Assembly (NCBI GenBank): GCA_023213395.1
Contig: CM041465.1
Coordinates: 744,001-808,000 of the forward strand
Direction of reading: 5' to 3'
DNA: 64,000 bases
Origin: Cycas panzhihuaensis
Lineage: Eukaryota > Cycadophyta
Shown here: positions 21,986 through 34,740 of the stretch, in pieces
Layout of the letters: every line of letters starts with the position of its first letter
Position numbering within the stretch: position 1 is the first letter of the stretch
Translations under genes and position numbers: made by a program
The notes under the pieces: model-generated
What the model saw: the letters and a program-made list of their open reading frames with translations, nothing else
What the model was told of the DNA's origin: nothing
Database searches by the model: none

Positions 21986-22641
21986 TTTCTACAAATATGC
22001 TACACGGGCCCCTATAGAACACTAGATCGAGGGTCTATCAAGAACTTCGAGTCCTTGGTATCTGGGCACCACTGTGCTTTTTGTTTGTTGGCACACCCCA
22101 CTCCAACGGCCTTGCGTACAGCGAGACAACCTGCCCTTCCCAGGAGGACACGGCCCATACATCAACTCAGAGTCATGGCAAGGCGGGGGCGAGAGTCATA
22201 CAAAACTGTTGCAGGGATAAGACAATGCTAAAAATGTCCCAGTTACCCAACATGATCAAACAGTCCATGCCACACTTCCCATTCCCCAAGCCCACTCTGG
22301 CGGGGCCCCTACTGACGAGAGGGTGTCGACCCTCTCGATGAACCTAATGGGATAGATGCTATGATAAACGCTGCCCACCATCCCACATGTGGCTCTTGGG
22401 CTACGATCTATATATCCTTGAGCGCGGTGGAAGCAAGATGGGCAATGGGCGGTCGATGTCCCAACATCCCTCTTCGCGAGAGAATGACAAGGTCATTCCA
22501 GCCCCTCTCACACTAGGCGCATGCGGTGAGTAGAGACGTCTAGAGCAATGATGAGGAACATGACACCTTCAAGGGGCCCAAAATCTATCACGTCCCCACC
22601 TAAAAGTTTGCTCGTTATCTATGGTATCCAGAGACTAGTGC
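21986..22641 (-). other. ITS1 of unit 1
   Basis: About 656 bp between 5.8S and 18S. This is more than twice the usual angiosperm ITS1 and in the range known from several gymnosperms. It is collinear with unit 2 ITS1, with shared blocks such as 'ccctcttcgcgagagaatga' at 22469-22488. Confidence 0.82.
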
Positions 22642-22653
22642 GATGATCCTTCT

Positions 22654-22685
<32 letters not shown>

Positions 22686-22842
22686 ACTCCTTCCTCTAAA
22701 TAATAAGGTTTAATGAACTTCTTGCGACGTCAGCAATAGCAAACCACCATCATCACCATGATCCGAACACTGCACCAGATCATTCAATTAGTAGGAGCGA
22801 CAGACGATGTGTACAAAGGGTAGGGACATAGTCAACACGTGT

Positions 22843-22879
<37 letters not shown>

Positions 22880-23208
22880 TCAATAATTCCAATGATCTAT
22901 CCCCATCATGATGAAATTTCCATAGATTACCCAGACCTCTTAGCTAAGGTTATAGACTCGTTGAATACATCGATTAGTGCATATACATTAAAATATCTAA
23001 GGGCATCACAGACCTATTATTGCCTCAAACTTCCATGGCCTGAATGACCATAGTCCCTCTAAGAAGCTGGCTGCAAAGGAAACCCTCTACGTAACTAGTT
23101 AACAGGCTGAGGTCTTGTTAGATTATGAATTAACTAGATAAATCACTCCACCAACTAAGAATGGCCATGCACCACCACCCATAGAATCAAGAAAGAGCTC
23201 TCAATCTA

Positions 23209-23265
<57 letters not shown>

Positions 23266-23411
23266 ACAGGCTCCACTTCTGGTGGTGCCCTTCTATCAAT
23301 TCCTTTAAGTTTCAGCCTTGCGAACATACTCCCAAACCCAAAACTTTGATTTCTCATAAGGTCTTGGGTGGAGACCTTAGAGCAACATCCACCAATCCCT
23401 AGTTGGCATCA

Positions 23412-23445
<34 letters not shown>

Positions 23446-24428
23446 AGTGAGCCCCCAACTTTCATTCCTGATTAATGAAGACATCCTTAGTAAATGCTTT
23501 TGCAGTGGTTCATCTTTCATAAATCCAAGAATTTCACCTCTGACAATGAAATATGAATGCCCCCAACCATCCCTATTAATCATTACTCTAGTCCCAAAGG
23601 CCAACGTAATAGGACTAGAATCCTATCGTGTTATTCGATGCTAATGTATTCAGAGTATAGGCTTGCCTTGAGCACTCTAATTTTTTCAAAGTAACAATGC
23701 TAGAGCCACAACCCAGGCAACTAAGTCTAGGAATGCATTGGCAAAGGGATGAAATGATCGATGCACACCAAAGGCGGACTAGTCGGTAGTGCCAAGATCA
23801 ACTACGAGCCTTTTAAGCGTAACAACTTAAATATATGCTATTGGTGGAATTCTGCATTCTTGGCACGAACTTGCCCTCGATGGATCCTCGTTAAGGGATT
23901 TAAATTGTACTCATTCCAATTACCAGACTCAATGAGCCCAGTATTGTTATTTATTGTCACTACCTCCCCGTGTCAGGATTGGGTAATTTGCGTGCCTGCT
24001 GCCTTCCTTGGATGTCGTAGTCGTTTCTCAGGCTCCCTCTCCAGAATCAAACCCTAATTCTTATGTCACCCATCACCACCATGGTAGGCCTCTATCCTAC
24101 CATTGAAAGTTGATAGGTCAGAAATTTGAATGAAGCATCAAGCACTAGGGCCATGCAATCCGATCAAGTTATCATGAATCAAACCGCCGAACAAGAGCTT
24201 GCATTGGCCTTTTATCTAATAAATGCGTCCATTCCAGAAGTCAGGATTTGGTACATGTATTAGCTCTAGAATTACTATGGTTATTCGAGTAACAGGAATA
24301 TCATCAAATAAACTATAATTGATTTAATGAGCCATTCGTAGTTTCACAGTCTGAAATAGTTCATACTAATATATGCATGGCTTAATCTTTGAGACAAGCA
24401 TATGACTACTGGCAGGATTAACCAGGTA
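22642..24428 (-). pseudogene. 18S rRNA pseudogene of unit 1, nearly full length
   Basis: The minus strand runs from the complement of the 18S 5' end (GGCAGGATTAACCAGGTA at 24411-24428, one change from consensus) to the 3' end (ATGATCCTTCTGCAGG near 22643). At 1787 bp it is close to the usual plant length of about 1.81 kb. The universal small-subunit motif of the 530 loop, expected near 23860, is disrupted: the complement of the GCCGCGGTAA core is replaced by 'ttctgcattctt'. With many transitions elsewhere this marks a pseudogene. Confidence 0.93.
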
Positions 24429-25384
24429 GCATCCATGAATGTCAAGCATTTGTATGAGCAGCCTATTCAAATGGATGACTACAAAATAATAATGACATAA
24501 AGGTCAATACATGTTGGGCCTCCTCACAATTGTCTACTTTAGAACAAGTGATGCACAAAAGCCAAGCGGCAAGTATAACCTTTGAAGAGTAAACCCATCC
24601 AAAATCTACCAACAACAAATGTAGAAAAGAAAAACACAAGAAAGAGAAGAACCCACAGGACTGCATGCCTCATACTGATGCCAAAAACAGATAGAGAACA
24701 AAAACAAAAGCTGACCCGGAGAGAGCCCAAGTAAAGGAAAATGAGACACAAATTCTGATGGGAGCTATAATAAACCCAAGGTGTGCTTCTTAAAAGCGAG
24801 GGGGTGGAGACTAAATAGCAAATGCACTGAGAAAGGACTACAGTGGACAAAAGAAATACGAGGGCGGAGGGCATATAAACAACATGAGAGGGGCCCATCT
24901 TGGGGCACTCCTCTCATAAGAGACATCGCAGGCCACACACCAACATTCAAAACATGACCAGTGAGAAAGCACAATTTGGAGGCGGTCGAGGGTAAGGGAA
25001 GGAATACAAGAGCGAAGCGGGCTAGCCACGCAGGCGGTGGGGGCACGTACAAGTACTCCTGCGAAGCCATAATCTTGATCACCATGCCCCTCTCAAAGTG
25101 AGGCTCCCATAAAACACCCTCCATGCCATACTTGCCATCCACACAACACACGGATGGGAGGGACCACGAGGGCAAAACACAGAATGCACCACCATACAAG
25201 AGAGATCATTCCCAATAAAACGGGTGTAAAACTAGTAGCAGCAATGACTAAAGACACACCCACAAGGCCAACGAGGAGGGAACCCACACAGGAGACTTCA
25301 AGCGTACAGCGTAAGATAGATCAGACATGTAAGAGAAGAGGGGATCGGTGCAAGACAGATGCCAACTTTCAGTTCACAGACACT
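24429..25384 (-). other. 5' external transcribed spacer region of unit 1
   Basis: Upstream of 18S on the rRNA-sense (minus) strand. No repeats were found until 25385. Minus-strand ORFs here (up to 144 codons, 24765-25199) are rich in C, F and L and show no domain; they are chance readings. I could not locate a convincing Pol I start site in it. Confidence 0.7.
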
Positions 25385-27790
25385 AGGTGCCAAGCAACTT
25401 ACAAATCTATGAGAGGAGTGAGCATATAGATGAGAGGGAACGATCGCGTGAACAAATTCCACTTGGTGGCGCTTGGTGAAACACCCGCCATGCGTATTCG
25501 TGTGCGTGCAATCGGCCGACGAGGCTAGTCTCGATTATGCGGGGTGAAAATAAACATGATAGGCACCAAACAACTGGCAAATCTACGAGAGAAGTGAGCA
25601 TATAGATGATAGAGGGAAATGATCGGAGTGGGGCAAATGCCATCTTTCAGTTCATAGACACCCTAGGAGGAGTATCCCGTACGAGGCCCTTTACACTACA
25701 CAGCCTAACACTACTCCAACTGCGCGACCAACATCAAGTCCGGACGGGCACATCCCATGCACACGAGTCCTCTATTAAATGATGCTTGGGTGAGCGCTTT
25801 GCGAAACACCCTTCGTACATATCCGTATCAGTGCCATCCGCCCAAGCCAGCTGGTCTCAATCGCATATCAAAAATAAGCGTTAGGGTCCGCACCACTGGG
25901 AAATCCATGATGAGTAAGCATACATAGATGAGGGAGGAAATGATTGGAGTAGAGGCGGAACACCATCTTTTAGTTCATAGACACCCTGGGAGGAGTATCC
26001 CGTATGAGGCCCTTTACCCTACATAGCCCAGCACTGCTCCAACTGCATGACCAACATCAAGTCTAGACGGACACATCACATGCGTGAGTCCTCTATTAAA
26101 TGACACTTAGGTGATCGCTTTGCGAAACACCCTTCGTACATATCCGTATCCATGCCATCTGGCTAGACTGGCTGGACTTGATCACATAGCAAAAATAAGC
26201 ATTAAGTGCGCACCACTTGGAAATCCACGATGAGCAAGCATACATATGAGCGAGGAGGAAAGCGATCGAGGCGGGGCATACGCCATCTTTCAATTCACGG
26301 ACACCACAGGAGGAGTATCACATGCGAGGCCCTTTAGACTACACAGCCCACCGCTGCTCCAACTGTGCGACCAACATCAAGTCTGGATGGGCACGTCCCA
26401 TGCATGTGAGTCCTCTATTAAATGATGCTTGGGTGAGCACTTTTTGAAACACCCTTCACATGTATCCGTGTGCATGCCATCTGAGGGCCGTGGTCTTGAT
26501 CGCATAGCAAAATAAGTGTTAGGATTTGCACCGCTTGGAAATCCATAATGAGAAAGCATACATAGATGAGGGAGGAAATGATTAGAGTGGGGTAGATGCC
26601 ATCTTTCAGTTCACGGACACCCTGGGAGGAGTATCCCGTATGAGGCCCTTTACCCTACATGGCAGGGCGCTACTCTAACTCTGCGACCAACATCAAGTAT
26701 GGGCAGTCGTCCCATGCATACGAGTCCTCTATTAAATGACGCTTGGGTGAGTGCTTTACGAAACACCCTTAAATGCGTGTCAGTGTACATGCCATCCACC
26801 CAAACCGGCCAGTCTCGATCGTATAGCAAAAATAAGCGCTAGGGTCCGCACCACTGGTAAATCCACGATGGGCAAGCATACATATAGATGAGGGAGGAAA
26901 TGATTAGAGTGATGCAGATGCCATCTTTCAGTTCACGAACACCCTAGGAGGAGTATCCTGTACGAGGCCTTTTACCCTACACAGCTTAACATTGCTCCAA
27001 CTACATGACCAACATCAAGTCTAGATGGGCACGTCCCGTGCATGTGAGTCCTCTATTAAACGACGCTTGGGTGAGCACTTTACGAAACACCCTTCACACG
27101 TATCCATGTACATGCCATCCCCGGGCCAGGTGGGTCTCGATCGCATAGCAAAAATAAGTGTTAGGGTCCACACCACTTGGTAATCCACGATGAGCAAGCA
27201 TACATATAGACGAGGGAGGAAACGATTAGAGCGGTTCATACGCCATCTTCGATTCCACAGACACCACAGGAGGAATATCCGTCTGAGGCCCTTTACCCTA
27301 CATTTCGGTATTTGCTCCAACTGTGTGACCAACATTAAGTCCAGACAGGTACGTCCCGTGCATGCGAGTCCTCTATTAAATGACACTTGGGTGAGTGCCT
27401 TGCGAAACACCCTTCACATGTATCTATGCATGCCATACACTGGGCGGCTAGTCTCCATCACATAGTAAAACTAAGTATTAGGGCCCGCACCATAGGTAAA
27501 TCCATGATGAGTAAGGATACATAGACGAGGGAGTAAACGATTGGGCGGGGTAGAACCGTCTTCGAGTTCACACAGACATCACAGGAGGAGTATCCCGTAT
27601 GAGTCCCTTTACCCTACACAGCCTAGTGCTAATCCAACTGCGCAACCAACATCAAGTCTGGATGGGCACATCCCATGCACGCGAGTCCTCTATTAAACAA
27701 TGCTTGGGTGAGCACTTTGAGAAACACCCTTCGCATGTATCTGTATCTCTGCCATCTGCCCAGACTGGCCGGTCTTGATCACACCACAAA
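25385..27790 (-). repeat. ~320-bp repeat array upstream of 18S (ETS/IGS subrepeats)
   Basis: The landmark CCCTTTAC followed by ACA and CAGCC-like text occurs near 25690, 26010, 26330, 26648, 26968, 27291 and 27607, with steps of 316-323 bp. A diverged, shortened first copy lies at 25385-25560. Each unit contains GAGTCCTCTATTAAA, whose minus-strand reading is TTTAATAGAGGACTC. That word stays constant while surrounding CG sites decay. Placement just upstream of 18S/ETS fits plant spacer subrepeats, which often carry promoter or enhancer duplicates; that function is inferred. Confidence 0.9.
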
Positions 27791-27844
27791 AACAAACTCG
27801 CAATCCCACTAAAAAGGCAACAAACTAGCAATAATCGAGCACCA

Positions 27845-29540
27845 CGCTTCGCACGTTATTGAACCAAAGGAATCACAGAATAAGGGTCTGTCTGTTGTGC
27901 AGGGCCAACACTCCCCCTGCCGGCCAATTGATAAATTGTCACCTGCCATGAGTCAGGTCAATAATACGGGATGCGTCTTTCCATCGAAGGTGCCAACCTC
28001 ATGCACTCTGACATGGACGAGCACGTAACATATCGGTGACCTAATAAAGGCCCAAGGCCAATGCTCAGAGGGACCTGACATGAAGTACAAAGGAATGGCC
28101 ATGTTTCGCATGTAATTAAGCCAAAGCACTCACAGAATAAGCGTCCGTCCATCGAGCGAGGCCTACGGTTCCCCACCCGGCCTGAGGAAAAATCACCGCC
28201 TGCTAGGAGCCATTTTGCGCATAATTGGGCCAGAGGACTTTACGGGAAAGGTCTGCCTGCCATCCCTAGGCCAATGCTCAGAAGGACCCAACATGAAGCA
28301 CAAAGGAATGGCTATGTTTTGCGCGTTATTGAACTAAAGGAATCACAAAATAAGGGTATGTCTGCCTTGAGGGCCAACGCTCACCCTGCTGGCCAATTGA
28401 TAAATTATCGCCTGCCATGAGTCATGTCAATGTCGGGACGCATCTTTACATCAAAGGTGCCAACCTCATGTGCTCTGACATGGTGAAAACTCCCAACACA
28501 TCGGCCAGAGCCTAACAAAGGCCCAAGGCCAATGCTCAGAGGGACTTGACATGAAGTGCAAAGGAATGGCCATGTTTCATATGTAATTGAGCCATAGGAC
28601 TCATGGAATAAGGGTCCATCCACTGAGCAGGGCCTATGGTTCCCCCTGCCAGCACAAGGAAAAATCACCACCTACCATGAGTCAGGTCAATAATACGGGA
28701 CACGTCTTTCCATCGAAGGTGCCAACCTCATGCGCTACAGCATGGATTGAAAATGCCCAACATGTCAATTGACCTAATAAAGGCCCAAGGCTAATGCTCA
28801 GAGGGACCTGACATGAAGTGCAAAGGAATGGCCATGTTTCACACGTAATTAAGCCATAAGACTTACGGAATAACGGTCCATCCAGCGAGGGGCCCTGATT
28901 CCCCTGCCAGAATAAGGAAAAATTACACTTTGCCATGAGTCGGTCAATGTCTGAGACACGTCTTTCCATCAAAGGTGCCAACCTCATGCGCTACAGCATG
29001 GACCAAAAATGCCCAACATGTCAGCCAGGCCTATGAGGCCCAAGGCCAATGCTCAGAGGGACCCAACATGAAGTGCAAAGGAACGACCATGTTTCACACG
29101 TAATTGAGCCATAGGATTCACGGAATAAGGGTCCATCCACCGAGTGGGGCCTACGGTTCCCCTTGCCAACACAAGGAAAAATCATTGTCTGCCATGAGTT
29201 AGGTCAATAATACGGGACGTGTCCTTCCATCGAAGGTGCCAACCTCATGCGCTACAGCATGGATCGAAAATGCCCAACACGTCAACCGACTTAACAAAGG
29301 CCCAAGGCCAATGCTCAAAGGGACCCAACATGAAGCACAAAGGAACGGCCATGTTTTACACATAATTGAGCCAGAGGACTTATGGAATAAGGGTTCGTCC
29401 ACTGAGTAGGGCCTACGGTTCCCCTTGCCAGCATAAGGAAAAATCACCGCCTGCTAGGAGCCATTTCATGCATAATTGGGCTAGAGGACTCGTGGAAAAG
29501 GGTCTACCTGCCATGCAGGACCAACGATGCCCTCCACTCC
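27845..29540. repeat. 260/210-bp satellite array (unit 2 spacer)
   Basis: Same family as 275-3110, with CCAATGCTCAGA landmarks near 28060, 28270, 28530, 28795, 29045 and 29305. Steps are about 210 and 260 bp. The array is shorter than in unit 1 (about 1.7 against 2.8 kb). 27791-27844 is a short unassigned junction with the 320-bp array. Confidence 0.9.
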
Positions 29541-29830
29541 CCTTAAAAGGAAATATCACCCCACGCAGTGAAGCTTTCCCCTTTGGAGAAGCAATCCATT
29601 TGATGCTCGAGAAAATCTACCCATGAAGAAATGGAGGCCACCACTCCCCAGCAGAGAGAATGAAGAGACAACCAAAACATCAAAAGGGAGAAGTTGGGGA
29701 TAAAATTCATAACATTGTCGATAAAAATGACTTAAGAATTTAGAGGCAGACTATCTGAGAAGGGAACACATGAAGCCACATCTTGAACAAACCAAAAACT
29801 AAGGGAGGCCTGACCAATTCATGACGGAAA
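29541..29830. other. Connector between spacer satellites (unit 2)
   Basis: Homologous to 3040-3340 of unit 1, sharing 'aaaacatcaaaagggagaag' and the following 'ttggggataaaattca'. No gene was seen. Confidence 0.7.
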
Positions 29831-32800
29831 AAGAATTTGAATCACCACCTTGTAAAGTTATTTATGACAGAGGTAAATAAGGGTGTCGAATAACAATTTG
29901 AGAAAAAGCGGCGAGATCCCAACAAACACCAACCGAAAGTGATCAGAGGCTGAAACATATGAGATCAATCGTCAACAATGGAACAGAGAGCGGGCCACCA
30001 CAACAAGAGGGAAACACATGAGGCGGTGTGAAGATGAAAAAGAAGATTGGGACTTCCATCAAAAAGGGGGGAGTGGGAGACAACATAAATTAACATGCGG
30101 GAGGAAAACATCCCAACTATGTTCTACTAGTAAAGAGCACTACAACAACTTGGGTTGAGAGGGTGAATGATAGAGGATGAGTCTTTAGATCGAGAGGTGG
30201 TAGCGACCCATCCCATGCCCACTTAAGAAAAGGGGAATACTAACAAAGCATCTCCCCCCACAAGAGGGACATGACCAGCTCACGTCCCACCAAAAGGGAG
30301 GCCACAACACAACCCCACCGAAAGAAGGAGAACAGGCAATCAAAACATCAAAGAGGAGAATTGTCTAGCGATAAAAAGGCGATAGCTAAAATAAGAGGAA
30401 ATACATGAGGGAGACAAACATAGAAGTGGTGAAAATGAACAACAAAATTGGTACATCAATCGAAAAGGGTGTGAGGGAACAAGGCAAATGAGCATCAGGG
30501 AGAAACATGTGTCAAATATGTCTTTGAGGGTGAAAGAGCATTGTGACAACATGGAGTTGAGAGGGTGAGTGATCTGGGACGTGTCTTTGGGTCAAAGGTG
30601 GTGGCGGCCCATCTGTTCCCATAGGAAAAGCAAAATGCTAACAAAGCATCTCACCCACCCCAAGAAGGACACGACCATTTCACACCCATCGAAGGGAAGC
30701 GCCACACACCCCCAAGAAAGAAGAAAAATAAAGGGACCATCGAAACATTGAAGGGAGAATTCACCAATGATGGAAGAAATCGATAGCCTAGTTAAGAGGA
30801 AATGCATGAGGATAGACAAACATGGAAGTGGGTGAAGGCGAACAAGGCGATTGGGACTTGATGAAAAGGGTGGGAAAGAAGAGAAGACAAACAAACATCG
30901 GGAGAAAGCGAGCATCGGTTTGAATCACCACCTTATAAAAGTTGACTGACTGCACAGGATAAACAAGGGTGTCGAATAACAATTTGGGAAAAAGTGGCGA
31001 GATCCTAACAAACCACGAAACAAAAAGTGATCGGAGGTGAAACATAGGAGATTGATTCGCAACAATGGAAAAGAAGCGAGCCACCACAACAAGAGGAAAT
31101 GTATGAGATGGGATGTGAAGATGAAAAGAAGATTGGGACTTACATCAAAAGGGGAGGTGGGGGACAAAACAAACCGACATGGGGAGAAAAATGTCCCAAA
31201 TATGTTACGCGGTGAAAAACCTGCAACAACCTAGGTTGAGAGGGTGAATGATCTGAGGATGTGTCTTTAGATTGGAGGTGGTAAGCAGCGTCCCATGCCC
31301 ATAAGAAAGGGGAATGCTAATAAAGCATCTCCCCTTAAGAGGACACAACCAGCTCACACCCACCAAAGGGAGGCGCAACACAACCCCAATCGAAAGAAGG
31401 AGAGCAGACAATCAAAACATCAAGAGGAGAATATGCAGCAACAATAAAAAGACCAACAGTAGAAACAAGAGGAAGCATGAGAGGAGACAAACATGGAAGG
31501 GTGAAAATAAACAACAAGATTGGGACATCGATCGAAAAGGGTGTGAGGGAACAAGACAAGCGAGCATCGGGAGAAAAGCATCGGATATATGCCAAGGGTG
31601 AAAGAAACCTTTGTGACAACATGGGTTAAGAGGGTGAATGATAAGAGACATGTCTTTGGGTCGAGGAGGTGGTAAGCGGCAGTCCGTGCCCACCTAGGAA
31701 AAGCGAAATGCTAACAAAGCATCTCCCAGCCCCAAGAGGGACACAACCATCTCACGCTTGCTCGATGGGAAGGCCGCCACACACCCCAACTAAAGAAGAA
31801 AAACAAAGGGACCATCAAAACATCAAAGGGAGAATTCACCAATAGCAGAAGAAATCGGCCCAAACAAGAGGGAAACACACGAGGGATAGATAAACATGGA
31901 AGTAGGTGAAGATGAACAAGACAATTGGGACTTCCATCAAAAAAGGTGGGAGGAAGAAGACAAATAGGCATCGGGAGAAAATCATCCCAAATATGTGCTA
32001 GGGGTGAAAGAGCGCCGTGACACCATGGGTTGAGAGGGTGAATGATACGGGATATGTCTTCAGGTCAGAGGTGATAAACGGCACGTCCCATGCCCATTTA
32101 GGAAAAGTGAAATGCTAACAAAGCATCTCCCCCACCCCTAAGAGGAACACGACTATCTCACACCTGTCCAAAAGGAAGGCTGCCAGACACCCCGAATCGA
32201 AAGAAGAAAAACAAAGGGACCATCAAAACATCGAAGGGGAGAATTCACCAATAGCAATGGAAGAAATCGACAGATGGCCCAAATAAGGGGGAAATGCATA
32301 AGGGGTAGACAAACACGGAAGCAAGTGAAGATGAACAAGACAATAGGGACACTTTCGTCGAAAAGGGTGTGAGGGAAGAAGACAAATGAACATCAGGGAG
32401 AAAGAGTGCCGTGACACCATGGGTTGTGAGGCTAAATGATACGAGACATGTCTTTGGGTTGGAGATGGTAAATGGCTCATCCCGTGCCCATTTGAGAAAC
32501 GTGAGATGCTAACAAAGCATCTGGCCCACCCCAAGAGGGACACCACCAAAAGGGAGGCTACCACACACCCTCAACTAAAAGAAAGAAAATAGACAACAAG
32601 ACATCGAATGGGAGAATTGACCAGCAATAATGGGAAAAACCAATAGCCCAAACAAGAGGGAAACGTATGAGGGGAAGACAAATAAGATGATTGGGACTTC
32701 CATCGAAAAGGGTGCGGGGAACAAGACAAATGGGCATCGGGGAAGGCATCCCAAATATGTCTTTGGGGGTGAAGAGTGCCGCTACAACTTTGGGTTGAGA

Positions 32801-33600
32801 GGAATGATATGGGACGTGTCTTTCGATCGAGAGGTGGTAAGCGGCCCATCGATGCCCACTTAGGAAGAAGCAAGATGTCTTGAAGCATTTCGCCTAGGAG
32901 GGACATGACCATCTCAGCGAGGCCATAGGCGAGATTGATCGGGAATAATGGGAGAAGCCAAGCGCCCAAACATGAAGGAAGCGCATGAGGCAGGGGACAA
33001 ACATGGAAGGGTGAGGGCGAAAAATGAGATTAGGACCTCAGTGAATAGGTGGGAGGAACAAGGCGAAGGGGCATCGAGAAAAACATCCCACACATGTGGC
33101 CAGGGAGAAAGAGCTGACACGGAACACAGGTTGGGAGGGGTAATGATAGAGGATGTGTCTTTAGGCTAGAGGTGGTAAACGGCCTGCCCGGTGCCCACTC
33201 AAGAAGAGCAAGATGCCCACAAAGCATCTTGCACCCAGAGGTACATGACCATCTCAACGCAGGGCCATAGACAAGATTTATCAGTAATAATAGGAGAATC
33301 CAGAATGCCCAAACAAGAGGGAAACACATGAGACAGGGGGGACAAACATGGAAGGCGTGAGGATGAAAAACGAGATTGGGACCTCCATTAGAACAGGTAG
33401 GAGGGAACAAGATAAACAACCATCGCAGAGAAAAACATCCCACACATGTGACGGGGGGTGAAAGAGCACTTGAACTTGGGTTGGGAGGGGGAATGATACG
33501 GGACATGTCTTTAGGTCACAGGTGGTAAACAGCCCGTCTAGTGCCCACTTAGGAAGAGCAGGATGCACTCAAAGCATCCCGCCCCTCAAGGGACACGACC
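29831..33600. repeat. ~400-bp satellite array (unit 2 spacer)
   Basis: Same family as 3341-9450. The GTGTCTTT core follows ATGATACG-like text near 30170, 30573, 31250, 31640, 32040, 32440, 32806, 33148 and 33494: nine copies against 13 in unit 1. The higher-order marker GAATCACCACCTT occurs only at about 29837 and 30926, so fewer 1.1-kb blocks are present. Short deletions at CG-rich words are frequent. Confidence 0.9.
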
Positions 33601-33985
33601 ATCTCACGCATTTTGATCATTTTTGGCCATTTCAAAGTCGGTTTAGCTATTCGTATACCGATTCTGACCATTCTTGGCTATTTTAGAGCTGTTTTAGTTG
33701 TTTCTAAACTGATTTTGATCGTTTATGGTCATTTTATAGACGTTTTAACTGATTTTGATCATTTATGGTCATTTCTGACCATTTTAGCCATTTTGAACTA
33801 ATTTTGATTGTTTATGGTCATTTTACAGCCGTTCTAGCCATTTCCAAACTGATTTTGATCGTTTATGGTCATTTTACAGCTGCTTTAGCCATTTCTGAAA
33901 TGATTTTGATTGTTTATGGTCATTCGTGAGTTGTTTTTACTATTTTTGAATCTGTTTTGAACGTTTCTAGCCATATTAATCATTT
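33601..33985. repeat. 51-bp tandem array (unit 2)
   Basis: Same 51-bp family and position as 9451-9832, with TTTATGGTCATTTTA repeated. About seven diverged copies. Confidence 0.86.
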
Positions 33986-34093
33986 TATTTGCCAACACCT
34001 TTGCACTAAAAGTAACTGATTGCCTCGAAACCAAATAGGCAATCGAGGCAAAGGGACTAATGGTCGGAGCTACTCCTTGGCATGATTAGCAGC
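33986..34093. other. Left flank of element 2 insertion
   Basis: Homologous to about 9830-9925 of unit 1, including 'ttgcctcgaaaccaaa' and 'ggcatgattagcagc'. Its last five bases GCAGC (34089-34093) are the left copy of the target duplication; the right copy at 53661-53665 reads ACAGC. Confidence 0.85.
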
Positions 34094-34635
34094 TATTTCC
34101 TAGCTTCTGGGAATGGATATGGAGTGGTTGACTCAGGTAAGTGCAGGTATGCTTCTCACCTTATCTTTGCTTTCTTTTAAGATGAGTGTATGCTTGCATG
34201 TTGTGATCTCGTAGATGATCTTGTCGTCATCTACACTTATTCAGCCTATGATGACTATAGCAGGGGCACATTCCCAGTAAGTATGACACCTCGATGGCCA
34301 TTCCACTTCCCGCATTCTGCCCTACTCACCTTGGGATCCATTTGGCTCATGTCACCCCTGCCCATGTGATGACCCGTCATTATTTGGTTGACTTGTCACA
34401 TCTTTTGAGTCCTATTTTTGCTCTTCTTGACTCATTTGTTGGCTTGTCTGCCCTTGGGTAGGTGTCTCATCCCCCCATTAGCCTCCTTAGTCATTGGCCT
34501 AGAGCCCAGGCTGGCTGTCTGGGCTAGATTTGGTTTCGTCACGTCTCATGGTGAAATTTGATGCTAGCCATAAGTCGGTGGTACCATGAAATTTGCGGGG
34601 GGACGACTATCTCAGATTATTTTTTAAAAATCATC

Positions 34636-34668
34636 GTGGTAATTTCACATTTATTGTGAAACTACCAC
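34636..34668. promoter_or_regulatory. U3 hairpin upstream of TATA-like box, element 2
   Basis: GTGGTAATTTCACA, loop TTTAT, TGTGAAACTACCAC: a 14-bp stem with one A-C mismatch. Equivalent hairpins are at 42366-42396 (solo LTR) and 51492-51523 (3' LTR). The stem differs between copies by a paired T-A to C-G change. It lies about 60 bp before the TATA-like box. Confidence 0.7.
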
Positions 34669-34730
34669 ATGTTTCGTGACTTGACTCACCACTAGCTGTG
34701 CCCTAATCGTTCATTTAGGGTTTAGGCTAG

Positions 34731-34740
34731 GTATTTAAGT
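34731..34740 (+). promoter_or_regulatory. TATA-like box in 5' LTR of element 2
   Basis: GTATTTAAGT follows a conserved CATTTAGGGTTTAGG stretch. It is repeated in the 3' LTR at about 51587-51595 and as GTACTTAAGT in the solo LTR at 42461-42470. Position within the LTR suits a Pol II core promoter; no start site can be proved. Confidence 0.5.

Noticed and set aside
24765-25199. Minus-strand ORF of 144 codons with hydrophobic stretches
   Set aside because: It lies in the external transcribed spacer, is low in complexity and shows no family resemblance.
24429-25384. Canonical plant Pol I promoter (TATATA followed by G-rich sequence) upstream of 18S
   Set aside because: No convincing match was found on the minus strand in the single-copy part of the ETS.
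25720-25920. 5S rRNA-like words (ATCCCAT, then TTAAATGATGCTTGGGTGAG, then CTGGGAAATCC) in the 320-bp repeats
   Set aside because: They recall the 5S internal promoter region and 5S-35S linkage exists in some gymnosperms. But the rest of 5S is missing, spacing is wrong by about 80 bp, and a consensus of the copies (ACGACGCTTGGG) matches 5S less well than single copies. A covariance-model search for 5S would decide.
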